Shown: positions 9,601-20,815, numbered from the stretch's first letter. The stretch is 60,000 bases of DNA from Adiantum capillus-veneris (GCA_014529385.2 CM043942.1:53820647-53880646), one strand, 5' to 3'. The notes: a model not told the origin generated them from the sequence alone. Made by a program: numbers and translations.

Positions 9601-12600
9601 CTATAAAAGGAAACTACAAACTATGAAAATAAGATACGATCGATTATCACCCAAAAAAAGCAAAATCCCACATACCAAAAAAAGTCCGCAAATAAAGTAA
9701 TCCAGTAACATAACGAAGGCATAATGATAGTAGGGTCAAGATACCACTGCCCTCCGACCGGACGTGGAGATCTCCCCTCATCTGGCTCTCTGCAGCACGC
9801 ACTTTCGAAATAGTCCCCATTACTGCTTCCCTTAATATCCGTCATATATCGTATGGGGGTTTACAGGAGATCCCAGAGCCTTAAGAGCACTAGTAGTCGT
9901 TACGTATGGCTCTTGCTGAGATTGTTTTTTCCTGTGCTCTAGCTATTTTGCCTTTCAAACCTTTTACCGTATGTATAGTGACGGCAGCGTGATTCCATAT
10001 TATCAAGGAAAGGCAGGGGGCTGCAATTTTCCTGCTTTAGCGAAACCTAACATACCGCGACCTTTGTTAAATACGCCTACCATGCCTTTATTCATTTTAA
10101 CATGCCTTGTGGAAAAAAAAAGGAGTCCGAGGCTTATTAACTCACGTTCTTGCTAGCACTACATTAACTCTGGCCTTTACGTCCCTATTGTCGCTTTTTG
10201 GGCTCGTAGAGTCGAGTTTACCGTTTACCCACCACGGAGCTTAGGGCTAACAAGTCATGACATACTCCTCGCACAACAAATCCACTTTAAAGTTAACTTA
10301 TTTACTTAGCCAATTTCCGGAATGTATACGAAATCCCATAAGGACCTGAGATCTCAATAGCACCCTTGTCTAAGGCTTTAAATGAGACTTCGTATCCAAA
10401 ATACAAAAACGATCTCACTATAAAGTCGTTGAAAACTTTATCAAAGAACCGGCGCTTATTCAAGAAGCAATAAAGTCTATTACCGAAAGTACTGGTTTTA
10501 AAAGCAAAAAGTAATTCGTTTGCAAAAAGATTTACATTATACGCCGTAAGAGCCCCTAAGATGCTAAACGTAATAGGTACTAGTTTGATAGTGATTAGAG
10601 TAGCAAACTCAGATTCAGCAAGAATATCATTTTTGGGTAGCATTGAAAGGGAATTGCCCAAAAATTAGTACCTAAACCAATCATCATATCGGTCCCTAGG
10701 CCACCCCATTGCTGCTAGAAAGCCCGGCTTCAAAACCGTACGTGAAGCTTCTACCCGCCTCATACGGCTTCTCCCAGGATCGAAGATCTTTATTGGCTTT
10801 ACGAACGAAGGTTCAAAAAGGGATTTTCAATATGACAATGCCTGCATAGGAGCTGAGGTTGCCTTTTATTAAGTCTTTGTTTCAAAAAACAATTCTATAC
10901 GGATATGTAAGGCAATCTCTAAATATATGTATACCTGGAGATAGATTACCTAAACAATTTTTCTTTGGGCCACAAAGGCTTCTGGCCTTTGTTTGCGTTT
11001 GCAAAGCTTTTTTTTTGTTGTTTGTAGTTTCGTTGATTGATTTTAAACGCTTTACGTTTTACTAAGCTTCTGTCTTACTTTTATGTGCTCTTAGCTAGCC
11101 ATTCAACTATTCGGTTCGGCGATTACTTTTCAACTGAAAAAAGAAAGTAAAAAGAAAGAAGGGGTTGTGCAGCTTTTCCTGGCATAGCCCCGGGAGCCTT
11201 TGGCCCTATAAGTCTTTTTGTTGTCAAGTATTCTTTGTTTTGTTGGAATGGAAGTTATTTTGTTGGCCGCTTTACGAGACGAGTAAAGGAACCTTCAGGG
11301 CCCTCTCCAGTTCCCCGCCCTCCCTTATGTAATGTGCTTTCGAGGACTTGCGTTCCCATTGAACCTTTATTCGTGTGGTCAACTCCGCAGCGCGGGGTTC
11401 ACCTCACCTCCACCTGTTAGTTTAGTGGTTGGCAAAACAAATAAAAGCTAAAGGTGCGAAGCAGTCGCTTTTCTCTTTCTCAGGCTTTAGTATCTATATT
11501 CAACAAATGAGTACTATAGCCTTTCTACCCAACAGGAGACCTTCTCTTGCCGTCTCTATTCCTTGCGACCCTAAGGTCACCACTTACCCCATTGTCGAGG
11601 TCTGGGGTGTTTGTTTTTTGGTTACCCTGTGTGACTCGTATTACTATAATCTTGCGTGTACATTTTGTATGAGTTGCCTAGATTAAAGAACATACATTTT
11701 GTTCATATCGTTCGTTGGGGCAAGAAGCTTGTTGGTAAATTCTAGGTCTACAACTGCCTTAGCTTTGGGCCAGGGGATTTGTTTCCATCAAGGTATTGTT
11801 TAAGTATTATCTATGTAAAATATACTTATAGTCCATTTCTCTTTCCATTGACCATCGAGATCCTAAATCTCCAAATGGGCATATCCCTAGCCTTTATTTG
11901 TTAGGGCTTTTGCTTTTCGGAGAATCCTGCTCCCGTAGGGCTTGTAGCTTGGCAGCCCACCGCAAGGGAACCTTATTAGGGTACTCCAGTTTCAAGTGTA
12001 TTGAACAGTTATAGTGGCCCATAGGCGCAAGATGTACCTTGTGGGGCGGTCTCTTGGACATAGTCTTTTCATGCAGTGGCTGTTTATTAGTCCATGGTCC
12101 ATTGGATGTTCGATGCAAGGCCGAAAACTGACACTGCTTGTACCTTTGTTTTTGCCCTTTGCTCACTGGGCCTGTCCCTCGATGTAGTCAGTACTGGATA
12201 CTGTTGGGCGGCAAAGCTTACACTTGTTCACTTATGAAGGTTCGCCGGGGCCTCTTTTCTCTCTTCCTTTTTGCTTATCTGTGACTCAGAGGCTGCCAGA
12301 CCTCCTACAAAGGGAAAAGAGTCGACTGAACATCTCAGCCATTGGCGGGAGTTTCGCTCGCATCCAATCCTCAATTATTGTTCACTTTGCTTGGATCATG
12401 CTAGGTGAGCAACAGCCGTTTCGTCACGGGACTGACTTATGGGCTAACAGGTCACACTTTGGCTAAGTATCCTACAAAAATGCTTCCGAAAGCCAGAAGG
12501 ATCAAGGGGATGGCCATAAGAATAGGCGCATCGTGGCATCATAAGATGTCTCGCTTGAATGAATTGGTTGGTGCTAGAAATGTTAAGAAAAGTAAACGAA

Positions 12601-15600
12601 AAGAGTGATAGGAAGTAAAGAAGACAGAGACGCTTCCTAACCGGAAAGCGAAGTTACCACTAATGGTATAATCAGGAAGGATAGGCTCTTTCAAGCTTTC
12701 CCCCCTCTTTGAACCGCACATGCAAGTTTCCTTGCATACGGCTTAAGCAGCAAAAAAAAGTGACGGCTGGGCTGGCCTCAGCAAGTCACTGATGGACACA
12801 CGTAATGTTACTTCGCAAGTTACGCATTTGCCTGTTTCTAATTCGCTTTTCCCTAGCCCAGTTGTAACATCTTTCTTTTCTCTTCTTTTGGGGCGGGGCA
12901 CGCACGAAAGGCAAATTCTTTCCCTTCCCCCGCCGGCCGTAACTTCGCGATTGACTCATATTTACTTAGTACTACTCACAGTCCCGACTACCTCTACTCT
13001 TGTGTGGTTAATGGAAGTGGCCCGGCAATAGTGTTTTGTTATCCAGGATTCGAGTCAGCACTTTGGTCGGCAAATTGTTGCCTATCTTACCTCTCTTGAA
13101 GGTAAGCTAAAGCTTTTCATATCGTCTTCTGCCCACTGGACGGTATCTGATCTTACGACCAGACCTCCTGAGGGGAGCCCATTGGGTTTACCTTGTCGAC
13201 ATGTTGACTTTATTACAAGGAAAAGCGATCCTGTGCTATACTCCGGTGATCATTTGCCGATCGGAGCACGCAACCAAACGTCGTGTCTTAAATCACATCC
13301 CTTCCCTACAGGAGCAAGGGCCTATTTAATTACAGCTCGTAGGTGTGTGCTAGGCCGCTTTGTAGAAGCGAAGCGTCGTTGCACAGTTCACTGTGGTTAA
13401 TCAAAAGGAATAATCTTGCTTCTTTTAGCAGGTTCTATGTTGCATTGTCTATTCTTTGCTTTGTTTTCCATGCTTCACACCCTCCCCAAAGGAACGCATG
13501 GTGGGGTAGGAGCCTCCCACTGGGCTGAGATGGCAATATAGCCCTTTTCTCTTCTCTTATAGGAGGGCTATACATATTGTCTTATGTCCCTCAAGTCGCA
13601 CTTTGGTATAGGCGGGCTCCAAAATCGCATCTTTAGAATGAAATCCGGTCAAGAAAGGGAATCCAATTAAGAATAAGCTGCCTATAAGCATCATAACATA
13701 AGTGGAAGGTAATAGAGAAACAAGCCCTCCCATTCTACGCATATCTTATTCATCTAACATAGCATAAATTGCTGAACCTGCGCTCAAAAAAGGTAATGCT
13801 TTAAAAAAAGCGTGATTCATTAAATGAAATACGCTAACTGAATAATTAGGAATGCCGCGAGCAGGGATCATATAGCCTAATTAACTACAAATTGGATAAG
13901 CTACGACTCTCTTTAGATCGTTTTACAACATTCCAGTAGTTGCCGCGAAGAATAACGTTATAGCTCCCACAAAAGTAATAACAATCAAAGCATTGGGTGA
14001 ATATTCAAATAAAGGGGAGCACCTTGCTATCATGAATACGCCTGCTGTTACCATAATAGCTGCATAAATCAAAGCGGATACTGGAGTGAGACCCTCCATT
14101 GCGTCGGGTAACCGAGTATGCAATCCCATTTATGCAGATTTCCCGATAGCGCCGACAAGAGGTAAAATACGAATAACAGTTATGGCATAAAATCCCATAT
14201 TACAAAAAAGAAAATAATGATTAGATTTAGAAAAAACACTAACACGAGCAAAAGTGGTAGAAGAGTCCACTACTTAAAAAAGAGTAAAACGACCAATAAT
14301 CCCGAGAGCTGATCCGAAATCACCTACTCAATTAACAGGCATAGCTTTAATAGCTGCTTTATTGGCTTAAAGTCGTGCGAACCGAGAATTAATCGACAAA
14401 TATAAAACGAGACCTACTCCCTCCCGTCCTGGAAATAATTAAATAGAGTTATCCCCAGTAACCAACATTAGCGTAAGAGGGGTAAGGATAGATAAGTAAC
14501 ACATGAATCAGGGGCTATGTGGATCCTCGGACATATATGAAATGGGATAAAGATAAACCAAGCTACTGACGAATATCACTACAATTAGCATAACTACGGT
14601 CAGACTATCGAACACCGAGTCAAAAGTGACTTCACCAGGCCTTTCCCTTTACAAATCAAGCGAGTTTTTGTATCATGACATGACGCGGCCGTTTACCCAA
14701 GTGACAGAATCAGGTGCTCTTTGAACTGTGTAAGATGGTCGCCCATCACACGGCTCACCAACTTAGGATTACGGTTAGTAAAGGGATAACTTCTGTGTAC
14801 CAGGCAGGCAGGGAGATCTCACTTACCTGTGTCTCATTCAAGGGTACAGTGTCGCGGGAACACTCAAGTGTACGGCATCTGCCGAGCCGACTTAGGCCCT
14901 TTTCCTTCTGTTAATTCAAGCGCTTTCCTTCCCTGAGGCTCTGGGGGGCAGTTGGAAGCTAGGAAAAGGCTTTACGCTTTATTCAATATCCTTGCGTCGC
15001 TGAGCCCTACGGCAATTTCACTAGGCCAGGGGAGAACTTGCCTATTGGCGATCCGGGAGTTGGTTTTTGCTAATTAAAGAAGCGGGTACTGTGGGCCCTC
15101 TGTTTTACGCATTTAACCGGCAGCGGGCCGAATGCATGGTTCGCCGGTTCCACCGAATACTCTATTGATGTTGAGGCACGGGTGCGCTTGCTAATGGTGT
15201 GTGTGTTGTCCTTATTAGACTCAGTTAGGCCTTTATTTGTCTAGGCATCTGCGCCTTCTTGCTGCGCATGCGCGAGGGATATGCCTTATCCATAGCCTTC
15301 TGTATTGTGTGGGGGGACCCTGTCTGACGCTAGCCAGGATCCCTTCTCCACCGATCTGTAGTTCATGATCCGTAAGTCTTACCCGTGTCTCGGAGACACG
15401 GTCGGGAGCCGCCAAGGGCAGTTTTTGAGTCTAGTAGGCCAGGCCCCTTTTTCAACATGCTATGGGGCTCTAAAAAAGAAAATTATTCCATAGAGTGAGT
15501 CGAGCCCGTCTCGCCACAAAGCAACAGCAGCGTCCAGACAATCGATCTATCCGGCAATTCATCCGGTGACTTCACAGTCGCCAAAGAAGCCCCAGGAAGC

Positions 15601-15813
15601 ATCAAACATCTCCAAGGAAATCCATGAAGCAATCTCTATATAGCAAGCACTGGCTCCCAGTGCAACTTCGTAAAAAACAGTCAGGGAGAAAGTAAAAGAG
15701 AATAAAGCACACGTAATAGTTACTATGGCGGTTCCTTTTGACCCTAAGAAACGACCAAAAGCACCTGCTATGAAGCTACCAAGCAGAGGCAACGATACTG
15801 TTAGTAAGTACGT
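9601..15813 (-). CDS. nad5: NADH dehydrogenase subunit 5, five exons (mitochondrial complex I)
   Basis: A proton-pumping membrane subunit of respiratory complex I. Exons on the minus strand are a 15813-15584, b 14613-13602, c 12670-12458, d 10690-10275 and e 9729-9601. Exon lengths 230, 1012 and 213 match the conserved intron sites 230, 1242 and 1455 exactly. The start is ACG at 15813, which needs C-to-U editing. Protein blocks include [76 protein letters not shown] and [13 protein letters not shown]. Exon b has nine in-frame stops and exon d three. All but one fall where the family has Arg (TGA) or Gln (TAA), for example 14510-14508 and 14441-14439. Exon d has a one-base deletion near 10655 and exon e has homopolymer slips. 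The stop is unclear: TAG at 9603-9601, or later if that is edited. Confidence 0.94.
9730..10274 (-). other. Group II intron nad5i1872
   Basis: The 5' end GTGCGAGGAG follows exon d at codons SGFV. A domain V hairpin, GAGCCAGATGAGGGG paired with the strand ending ACGTCCGGTC, lies at about 9755-9788. The 3' end is ...CCCTAC just before the exon e codons YHYAF. At about 545 nt it is unusually compact and has no maturase ORF. Confidence 0.85.
10691..12457 (-). other. Group II intron nad5i1455
   Basis: The 5' end GTGTGACCTG directly follows exon c (...GYLAK). Domain V (AAGCCGTATGAGGCGGG to CACGTACGGTT) lies at about 10731-10774, and exon d begins GATATGATGATTGG. The intron is about 1.77 kb and no intron-encoded protein is seen. 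Seed plants have a 22-nt mini-exon followed by another intron here; in this gene the mini-exon is continuous with exon d. Confidence 0.87.
12671..13601 (-). other. Group II intron nad5i1242
   Basis: The 5' end GTGCGACTTGAGG follows the codons AYTK. Domain V (AAGCCGTATGCAAGGAAACT, closing CATGTGCGGTT) lies at 12711-12744, and the 3' end is CTGAT before YTISG. The length is about 930 nt. Seed plants lack this intron, which supports a non-seed land plant. Confidence 0.88.
14614..15583 (-). other. Group II intron nad5i230
   Basis: It lies between exon a (...DASWGF) and exon b (FDSLTVVML). Domain V, GAGCCGTGTGATGGGCGACC to CACAGTTC, lies at about 14723-14756. The apparent 5' end, TGGCGACTG, departs from the GUGYG consensus. 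The length is about 970 nt, with no maturase. Confidence 0.8.
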
Positions 15814-17860
15814 ACTTAATGAATCCTTTCTTTTTTTGTTCCGGTATTCATGGCAGTTCTTCTTTTATGGCTATTGCTTCATCTTATTGAGTTATCAGCA
15901 AGATTAGATTCGACAGAGACAGGTAAAGTCGTTATGATCGAATAAGATAGGAATTGGAATCTTTTTTTTTCCTTATTTTCTGCTTTATTTTAGCATATTA
16001 AAGCAATTCAAATAGTCTGACAGTGCTTTGCCTATTCGTTTTTGGCTGGCATTTAGGAAGTTTTATGTTATAAGCTGTAAGTCGGGCTATCTACAGTTAA
16101 CTTTATACCTTAAACGGTGTAGAGTCACTATGTATAGGAGTCTGGCCGTTAATGACACGGGCATGGCTCGTTGTAGTCCTTGCTTGGGACGCTGACATCT
16201 AAAGCTCCGTTGGTTTATCAAGCAAGTTAAAGGCCGCTAGTAAAGTAAGATTATTCGCTATCCTGCCTGAGGCAATGAAAATTAAATTGAAATGCCAGAA
16301 ATATCGGTAAAACAAATCAAATAGAAACCTTTTTCTAATGGATTAGCTTTTTTCCTTATTCTCATGTTTATTTGCTTCGCGTGCAGAACGCTCAAAAACT
16401 CCGCCGATGCCTACGGAAAGGCCACAGGCAGAGTCCTCTAATTCCCTAGTCTTTACTAACAATTCGAAGGGAGTTCCACAAGAACCTGCTCCGGGCAGTA
16501 GCTCAGGTTCAAGTGATTCAGTGCCTGACTGGGAAGGGACCCTCCCACTTTGGCAGATTGGCTTAAAGATATTATATCCTCGGTCTTTTTTAAAGTTCTT
16601 GTATGTATTGGATTTTTTTAAGTGCCTTCTCCCCCAAAAATCCTGTCTTGGCCCAGATCTACTGGTCTGGGGCCCAGCCCCTGTAGCGTGAAAAGCTTGG
16701 CAAAAAAAGTGAATCATGCCATCTCGAAGTCAGAAACGTATGCCTCTAGCTCAGCGCGTTGTCTAGAAGCACATTCGCCTAATGAGCAAAAAACCTAATG
16801 AAGGATGTAGAGAAAACAACACTTATGCAAGAATAGCGAAACGCTATACCGAAAGCTATCCGCTTCTAACTCTCCCAACTAAGCCCCATTGCGGCTACAG
16901 GCTGCCCATCGTGACCATCCCGTTTTATGTTGCTGCCATGAAGCTGACTGTCCAAGCTGCCACTTTCCATGTATTGATTGATAGATTAGCAATTTGCTGC
17001 TTTATTAGCTGCCTTGCAGTAGCTTAATAAGGGAACGAGGTTAGCTCAAAGAACTTAAACTTAAACTTGGCAAGCTGAATCTTACATAGGTTGGCTTGTT
17101 TTTGTGTTGCTTCGAAACCTAGAGAAAATACAAGCCTTTTTGAAGGGAAGCGATAACACGTAACCAGGGCATACGTAGGCGCGAAGCCGCTGAAATCGTA
17201 TTGGCATGGCCTAATCGCATTACTACGCTTAGGACAAGAGCCTCGTCACTATGTTATACAACCTTAGACCCTACTTACGTGTAACACGGCGAAGCACTTG
17301 AACTTTTAGCTGCCGCTTTGAATACATGAATAAATTGAGGCCCGAAGGGATGAACACGTTAGTACTGACTGATTTGCGATGGCTAAAGTCTTACTGCTCT
17401 CTAAGGGACGAAGGGGGCAGCCGAAGCGAAGGCGCGACGCGTTTTCGTGTAACCGATAGATTGGCGTTGCCATAGATATGAACTGCCCGTTGCCTGCGGC
17501 CCTCGTTGTTTCATTGTACAGAATACCTTTTCCTTGCCTCGCCACTTAGGATCAAGACTAATGCAGGGTACGTACAAAGCAAAAAAGGAACCGATACGAT
17601 CAAGAAAGAAAGATAGCCCCCGTAACCCCTAAAAAGTAAAGATAGGCGATATCCTGCAAAGGCAGCCAAAGTAGGCCTCGTGGAACTGAGAAAGGTTAGC
17701 CTCCCCGCAACCAAGCAAGCACTGCTTTGATAGCAAGAAAGGCTAGAGGTTGTAGGCAGAAAGTATCGAAAGCAGGCAAGAAGGGAAAGTGGGCCAGTGC
17801 AATAACCCAGACATTATTGATCCTCTGCTTCTATTTACTCAATTTTCTGCCTTCCTTCCC
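15814..17860. other. Spacer upstream of nad5 and left of the array, no recognisable gene
   Basis: ORFs of 60-124 codons at 16343-16717 and 17306-17714 match nothing I know, including when stops are read as edited codons. The 5' leader of nad5 should lie in the first few hundred bases. Confidence 0.4.
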
Positions 17861-18545
17861 GTGGTTGGCTTGTTTTGTTTGCCCTAGCGACACCATTAAG
17901 AGGACTGGGTGATTGTGATTAGAGATCAATTCACTGTCGCTTCGAGTACACGACGAGGTTACGAAACCCGTCATGGCGATAACATGGTAATTTAGAAACA
18001 AGGCGTGTATGAGGAACTATCAATGTCTACGGTTTGCGTTGGGATTGCCCTTCGGCACTTCAGGGCTCAACCAATTAAACTCTCGGTGTCTACGGCGTTA
18101 GAATGAACTTCGTGCATCCATTTATTTCTACGGAATTACCAACGCTAGACTGGACGTATTCGACCATGCGCCCAGATTATGCAGGGAAAACCAGCGATAC
18201 TTTTTAAGAGCAAAGGGTACAGGAACGTAGTGGCGTTCTCAACTCATTCCTCTGATCCCAGTATAAATTGGATCGGCGAGAAAGGTTAACCCAACCCTGC
18301 TTGACACTTTGTGCCCCTCGCTCCCTAGTCTTGGCATAGGATTTAAAACATCGAAAAGGTGGGCTATAGGAAAAAGCGTAGGGAACCGCTTACTTTAAAT
18401 AAAACAAGAACTGAAAGAAAGAGGACTGAACATAATACCGGGTGGAAGATACATGCTTTACCTTGCAAGTTGTGAAAGCTTTCTTCTCAATAAGAGTGAG
18501 AGTTAGTGGTATATAGCTTTATCGAAGCCCGAAATGAAACGATGT
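17861..18545. other. Conserved unassigned start of each array unit
   Basis: About 685 bp present in all six units (17861, 23572, 30783, 36893, 42580, 48268) and nearly unchanged. I find no known gene in any frame, even reading TGA/TAA as Arg/Gln. A short inner piece (about 18045-18122) is also found inverted near 57738-57817 outside the array. Its location between rpoA and trnR could hold processing or transcription signals. Confidence 0.5.
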
Positions 18546-18619
18546 TGCACTGAAGAGGACTCGAACCCCTAACTACCTGGTTCGAAGCCAGGGACTCTAT
18601 CCAATTGAGCTATCGGTGC
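18546..18619 (-). tRNA. trnR-UCG: tRNA-Arg (UCG), array unit 1
   Basis: A 74-nt cloverleaf on the minus strand starts GCACCGATAGCTCAATTGGA, with stem CCTGG/CCAGG around loop CTTCGAA (anticodon TCG). The acceptor stem has one C-A mismatch (GCACCGA with TCAGTGC). Mitochondrial trnR-UCG is known from bryophytes and some early vascular plants and is absent from most seed plants. Confidence 0.9.
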
Positions 18620-18893
18620 GGGGGGGTTGGGTCAAGGAAAGCCCAACCCTGGAAATGTTTTTTGCGTTATTTCAAAATGAGTTTACGTAATTAAAGAAAA
18701 TTAACTCAATTAAAAGACAAAAAAGTCAATCTTTGTCGTTGATGATCTCTCGGTTGGTTACCGAATAATTTAACCATCCCTTCCCTAAAAGAAAGTAATT
18801 ACTTGATATATGTAATCCGTAATATTCGGATTCAGTCGTCAGCTGTGGTTTTTACCCTCCCCAGGGTGTCCGCTCTGCCCGTGAGACGGTTTT
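18620..18893. other. Spacer between trnR and orf330
   Basis: About 270 bp, conserved in all units. It contains GGTTGGGTC...CCAACCCTGG, which could pair as a short hairpin at the 5' side of trnR. No gene seen. Confidence 0.5.
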
Positions 18894-19886
18894 TTAACCA
18901 CGACGTCTACGTTTAAGTTTAAAGGCAGTCCCTTTACGAATCCGGCTTCTAAGCCTATGGAACTTAACGAAAATCTGGACAGCGTCCCTGGCTTTATTAT
19001 GAACGGCTTGGATTTTATCCGCCTCCTCCTGCGAAACAGTTATTTCTGTTTCTGGATTCAGCGGCGGCATGTCTTGCTCAACAAAAACTACTTCTGGAGT
19101 CGAAGGCAAGAGCTCAAACAGGGCTTTATACATGTCAATCAAAGGTTGCGCCTGGGAGACTATTTGCGCGGCATAATGCGCTATCACTTCCTGGGAGAAG
19201 GGGACCTTCAAGAGGAGTTCTATGCCCTCTTCCGGGGACATGCTTAAAGGGAGAGATACCCCAGAGATGAGCATCAAGCCAGGAATAAGGTCCTTATGGA
19301 ACGACGTGAACAGACGGGAGTTTGCCTCCTTAAACTGTACCGAAATCTGAGCCCATTCCTGCATTGTGGCTTCGCTGACTATGGAGGGGTTTAACTTGGC
19401 AGAGATAGAGTTTACTAGATTGTTTATTTGCGCAGGCTGCAGTTGTGAAACGAATTCATAACCGTTCTCAGCGCTGGGCAATCTGCCTTGTTGGCAGGTT
19501 TTTAGTATTTTATCACAATCTTGCCAAGTTTCAAATAAGATTGAACGGCAATCCTCCTCCTTTAGTTGCATAAACTGTGAATGTGAAGACGCTTGAGTTA
19601 CTATTGAAGAACTACTAGCGCCCATATTCATACAGTATGCTGTTTCAGCAAACCCAAGCCCAATTAGATTTAATAAAATTAAAAAAAGAGCAACAAACAA
19701 GAATACCTTTCTCAACGAAAGAAAGGAGAGATATATGGTGAGGTTATTAAAAAGAAAGGAGAGATATATGTTGAGGTTCTTAGAAATAAAGGAGAGATAT
19801 ATGGTGAGGTTATTCAAAAGAAAGGAGAGATTTCTGGTGAGGTTATTCAAATTCAAAAGATTTCTTTTTTTAGTGAGGTTATTCAT
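18894..19886 (-). CDS. orf330, unknown membrane-anchored protein (unit 1)
   Basis: A 330-codon ORF with an ATG start, open without any edited stop, unlike the plant mitochondrial genes around it. Residues 1-55 are built from 11-residue repeats of the type [11 protein letters not shown], encoded by about four 33-bp DNA repeats. Residues about 60-85 ([19 protein letters not shown]) form one strong hydrophobic segment. Residues 90-305 look soluble and helical, with Cys in CMNMGAS and in EEDCRS. The end is very basic (RLRSRIRKG...KLKRRRRG). It starts 20 bp after the atp9 stop on the same strand, so the two are probably co-transcribed. Identical full-length copies occur in units 1, 2, 3 and 6. I do not recognise the family. 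A CMS-type chimeric ORF or a mobile organellar ORF (for example MORFFO-like in ferns) is possible but unproven. Confidence 0.75.
   Translation of the reverse strand: MNNLTKKRNLLNLNNLTRNLSFLLNNLTIYLSFISKNLNIYLSFLFNNLTIYLSFLSLRKVFLFVALFLILLNLIGLGFAETAYCMNMGASSSSIVTQASSHSQFMQLKEEDCRSILFETWQDCDKILKTCQQGRLPSAENGYEFVSQLQPAQINNLVNSISAKLNPSIVSEATMQEWAQISVQFKEANSRLFTSFHKDLIPGLMLISGVSLPLSMSPEEGIELLLKVPFSQEVIAHYAAQIVSQAQPLIDMYKALFELLPSTPEVVFVEQDMPPLNPETEITVSQEEADKIQAVHNKARDAVQIFVKFHRLRSRIRKGTAFKLKRRRRG
19736..19870. repeat. 33-bp minisatellite within orf330 N-terminus (unit 1)
   Basis: On the plus strand the unit AAAGGAGAGATATATGGTGA plus GGTTATT recurs about four times between 19730 and 19870. It is a multiple of three long, so both strands stay open, which explains the mirror ORF of basic repeats on the plus strand. 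The same block is present in all units. Confidence 0.9.
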
Positions 19887-19906
19887 GTTTATCTTGTTTT
19901 CTTTTT

Positions 19907-20131
19907 TTAAGATACAAATAAGATTGAAAAAGCCATCGTCAAAGCAAACAAGGCAATAGCTTCTGTTAAGGCAAAGCCTAAAGTAACATAACCAAATGAT
20001 TATTTAGCTAACGATAGATTTCACGCCACAGGGCTTGTCAAAGAACTAAATACGTTTCCAATACCTACTGCTGCTCCTGCTAGGGCTATTGTAGCCGCTC
20101 CTACTCCAATTAATTTTGCACCTTCTAGCGT
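19907..20131 (-). CDS. atp9: ATP synthase subunit 9 / c (unit 1), with edited start and stops
   Basis: A ring-forming c subunit of mitochondrial F0 ATP synthase. Seventy-five codons including the stop, the usual length. It starts at ACG 20131-20129 (C-to-U gives AUG) and continues [35 protein letters not shown], then TGA at the conserved Arg, NLSLAK, TAA at the conserved Gln, [19 protein letters not shown] and FSILFVS. The proton-binding acidic residue in ALTEAIA is present. Both internal stops are exactly repairable by U-to-C editing. Only 20 bp separate its stop from orf330. Confidence 0.95.
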
Positions 20132-20544
20132 AACTAATTCTTAAGTGTCTGTGTAATAATAATAAAAAAGTGTAGTTAGCACACTTTAAACGAAGTAGAG
20201 CGGTTGGCTGGCAAAGAAAGCTTACGCCTTTGAAGAAGAAAGATAGAGTTTGCATGCCTACCTTACCAAACACGTTGGATGTCGTCGGAAAACCAAGACA
20301 TTTGGTAAACAGTCTTGTTGTCTCTTTGCAAGCAAGCCCATTTAATTGTAACAATTTAACGGATAACAAGATTATTTCCGGATGAATCCAAAGAAAAAAC
20401 ATAGTAAGCAGAGCCCTGACCCAAATGAAGAATAAGTGGTAGATTGGTAATGTTATCATTAAGGTTCATTGGTTTTATATAATGTCAACAATACAACTAA
20501 GCATTCGTTGACAGAGTCAAAGTTCCCCGTTTCTCAATCGTGGC

Positions 20545-20697
20545 ATCCACGTTAATAAGTCGAAAGCCTCTTGGGCCGTCATTATCAACCAGGAAGGAAA
20601 TCCTAGAGGAACTAGGATTTTTGGTCCAGTAGCAAGGGAATTGAGGGAATGTAATTTTGCCAGAGTAGTCTCGTTAGCTCCCGAAGTGTTGCGATAA
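20545..20697 (+). pseudogene. rpl14: Plastid ribosomal protein L14, C-terminal end (unit 1)
   Basis: It reads [20 protein letters not shown], then [20 protein letters not shown] and SLAPEVLR before TAA, the typical RpL14 end. The N-terminal two thirds are missing and the upstream sequence is unrelated. Position and strand fit the conserved plastid order rpl14-rps8-infA-rpl36-rps11-rpoA. Confidence 0.85.
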
Positions 20698-20815
20698 CTA
20701 ATGAAAAAAAAAGAAAGCTCGTTTCATTTATTAGAACTCAAAGAAACTTCAATTCCTTTAAAAATTTGGGTTTGAAGAGTTAGTTGTCGAATAGTCCAAT
20801 ACATACACATATACA

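Noticed and set aside
9601-15813. Reading nad5 as a simple pseudogene because of its stops
   Set aside because: Exact exon lengths, intact intron ends and placement of almost all stops at Arg/Gln positions argue for editing, although a nuclear copy cannot be excluded.
16407-16691. 94-codon ORF with a Ser/Pro-rich start
   Set aside because: A mirror ORF of similar length exists on the other strand and no family is recognisable.
18957-19247. 96-codon plus-strand ORF repeated in each unit
   Set aside because: Antisense shadow of orf330; its conservation is explained by the opposite strand.
19735-19870. Regular 33-bp repeats, possible CRISPR-like array
   Set aside because: The repeats are contiguous without unique spacers and lie inside orf330, so this is a coding minisatellite.
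20046-20459. 137-codon minus-strand ORF in units 1 and 4
   Set aside because: Its C-terminal part is atp9 read in a wrong frame; the rest matches nothing.
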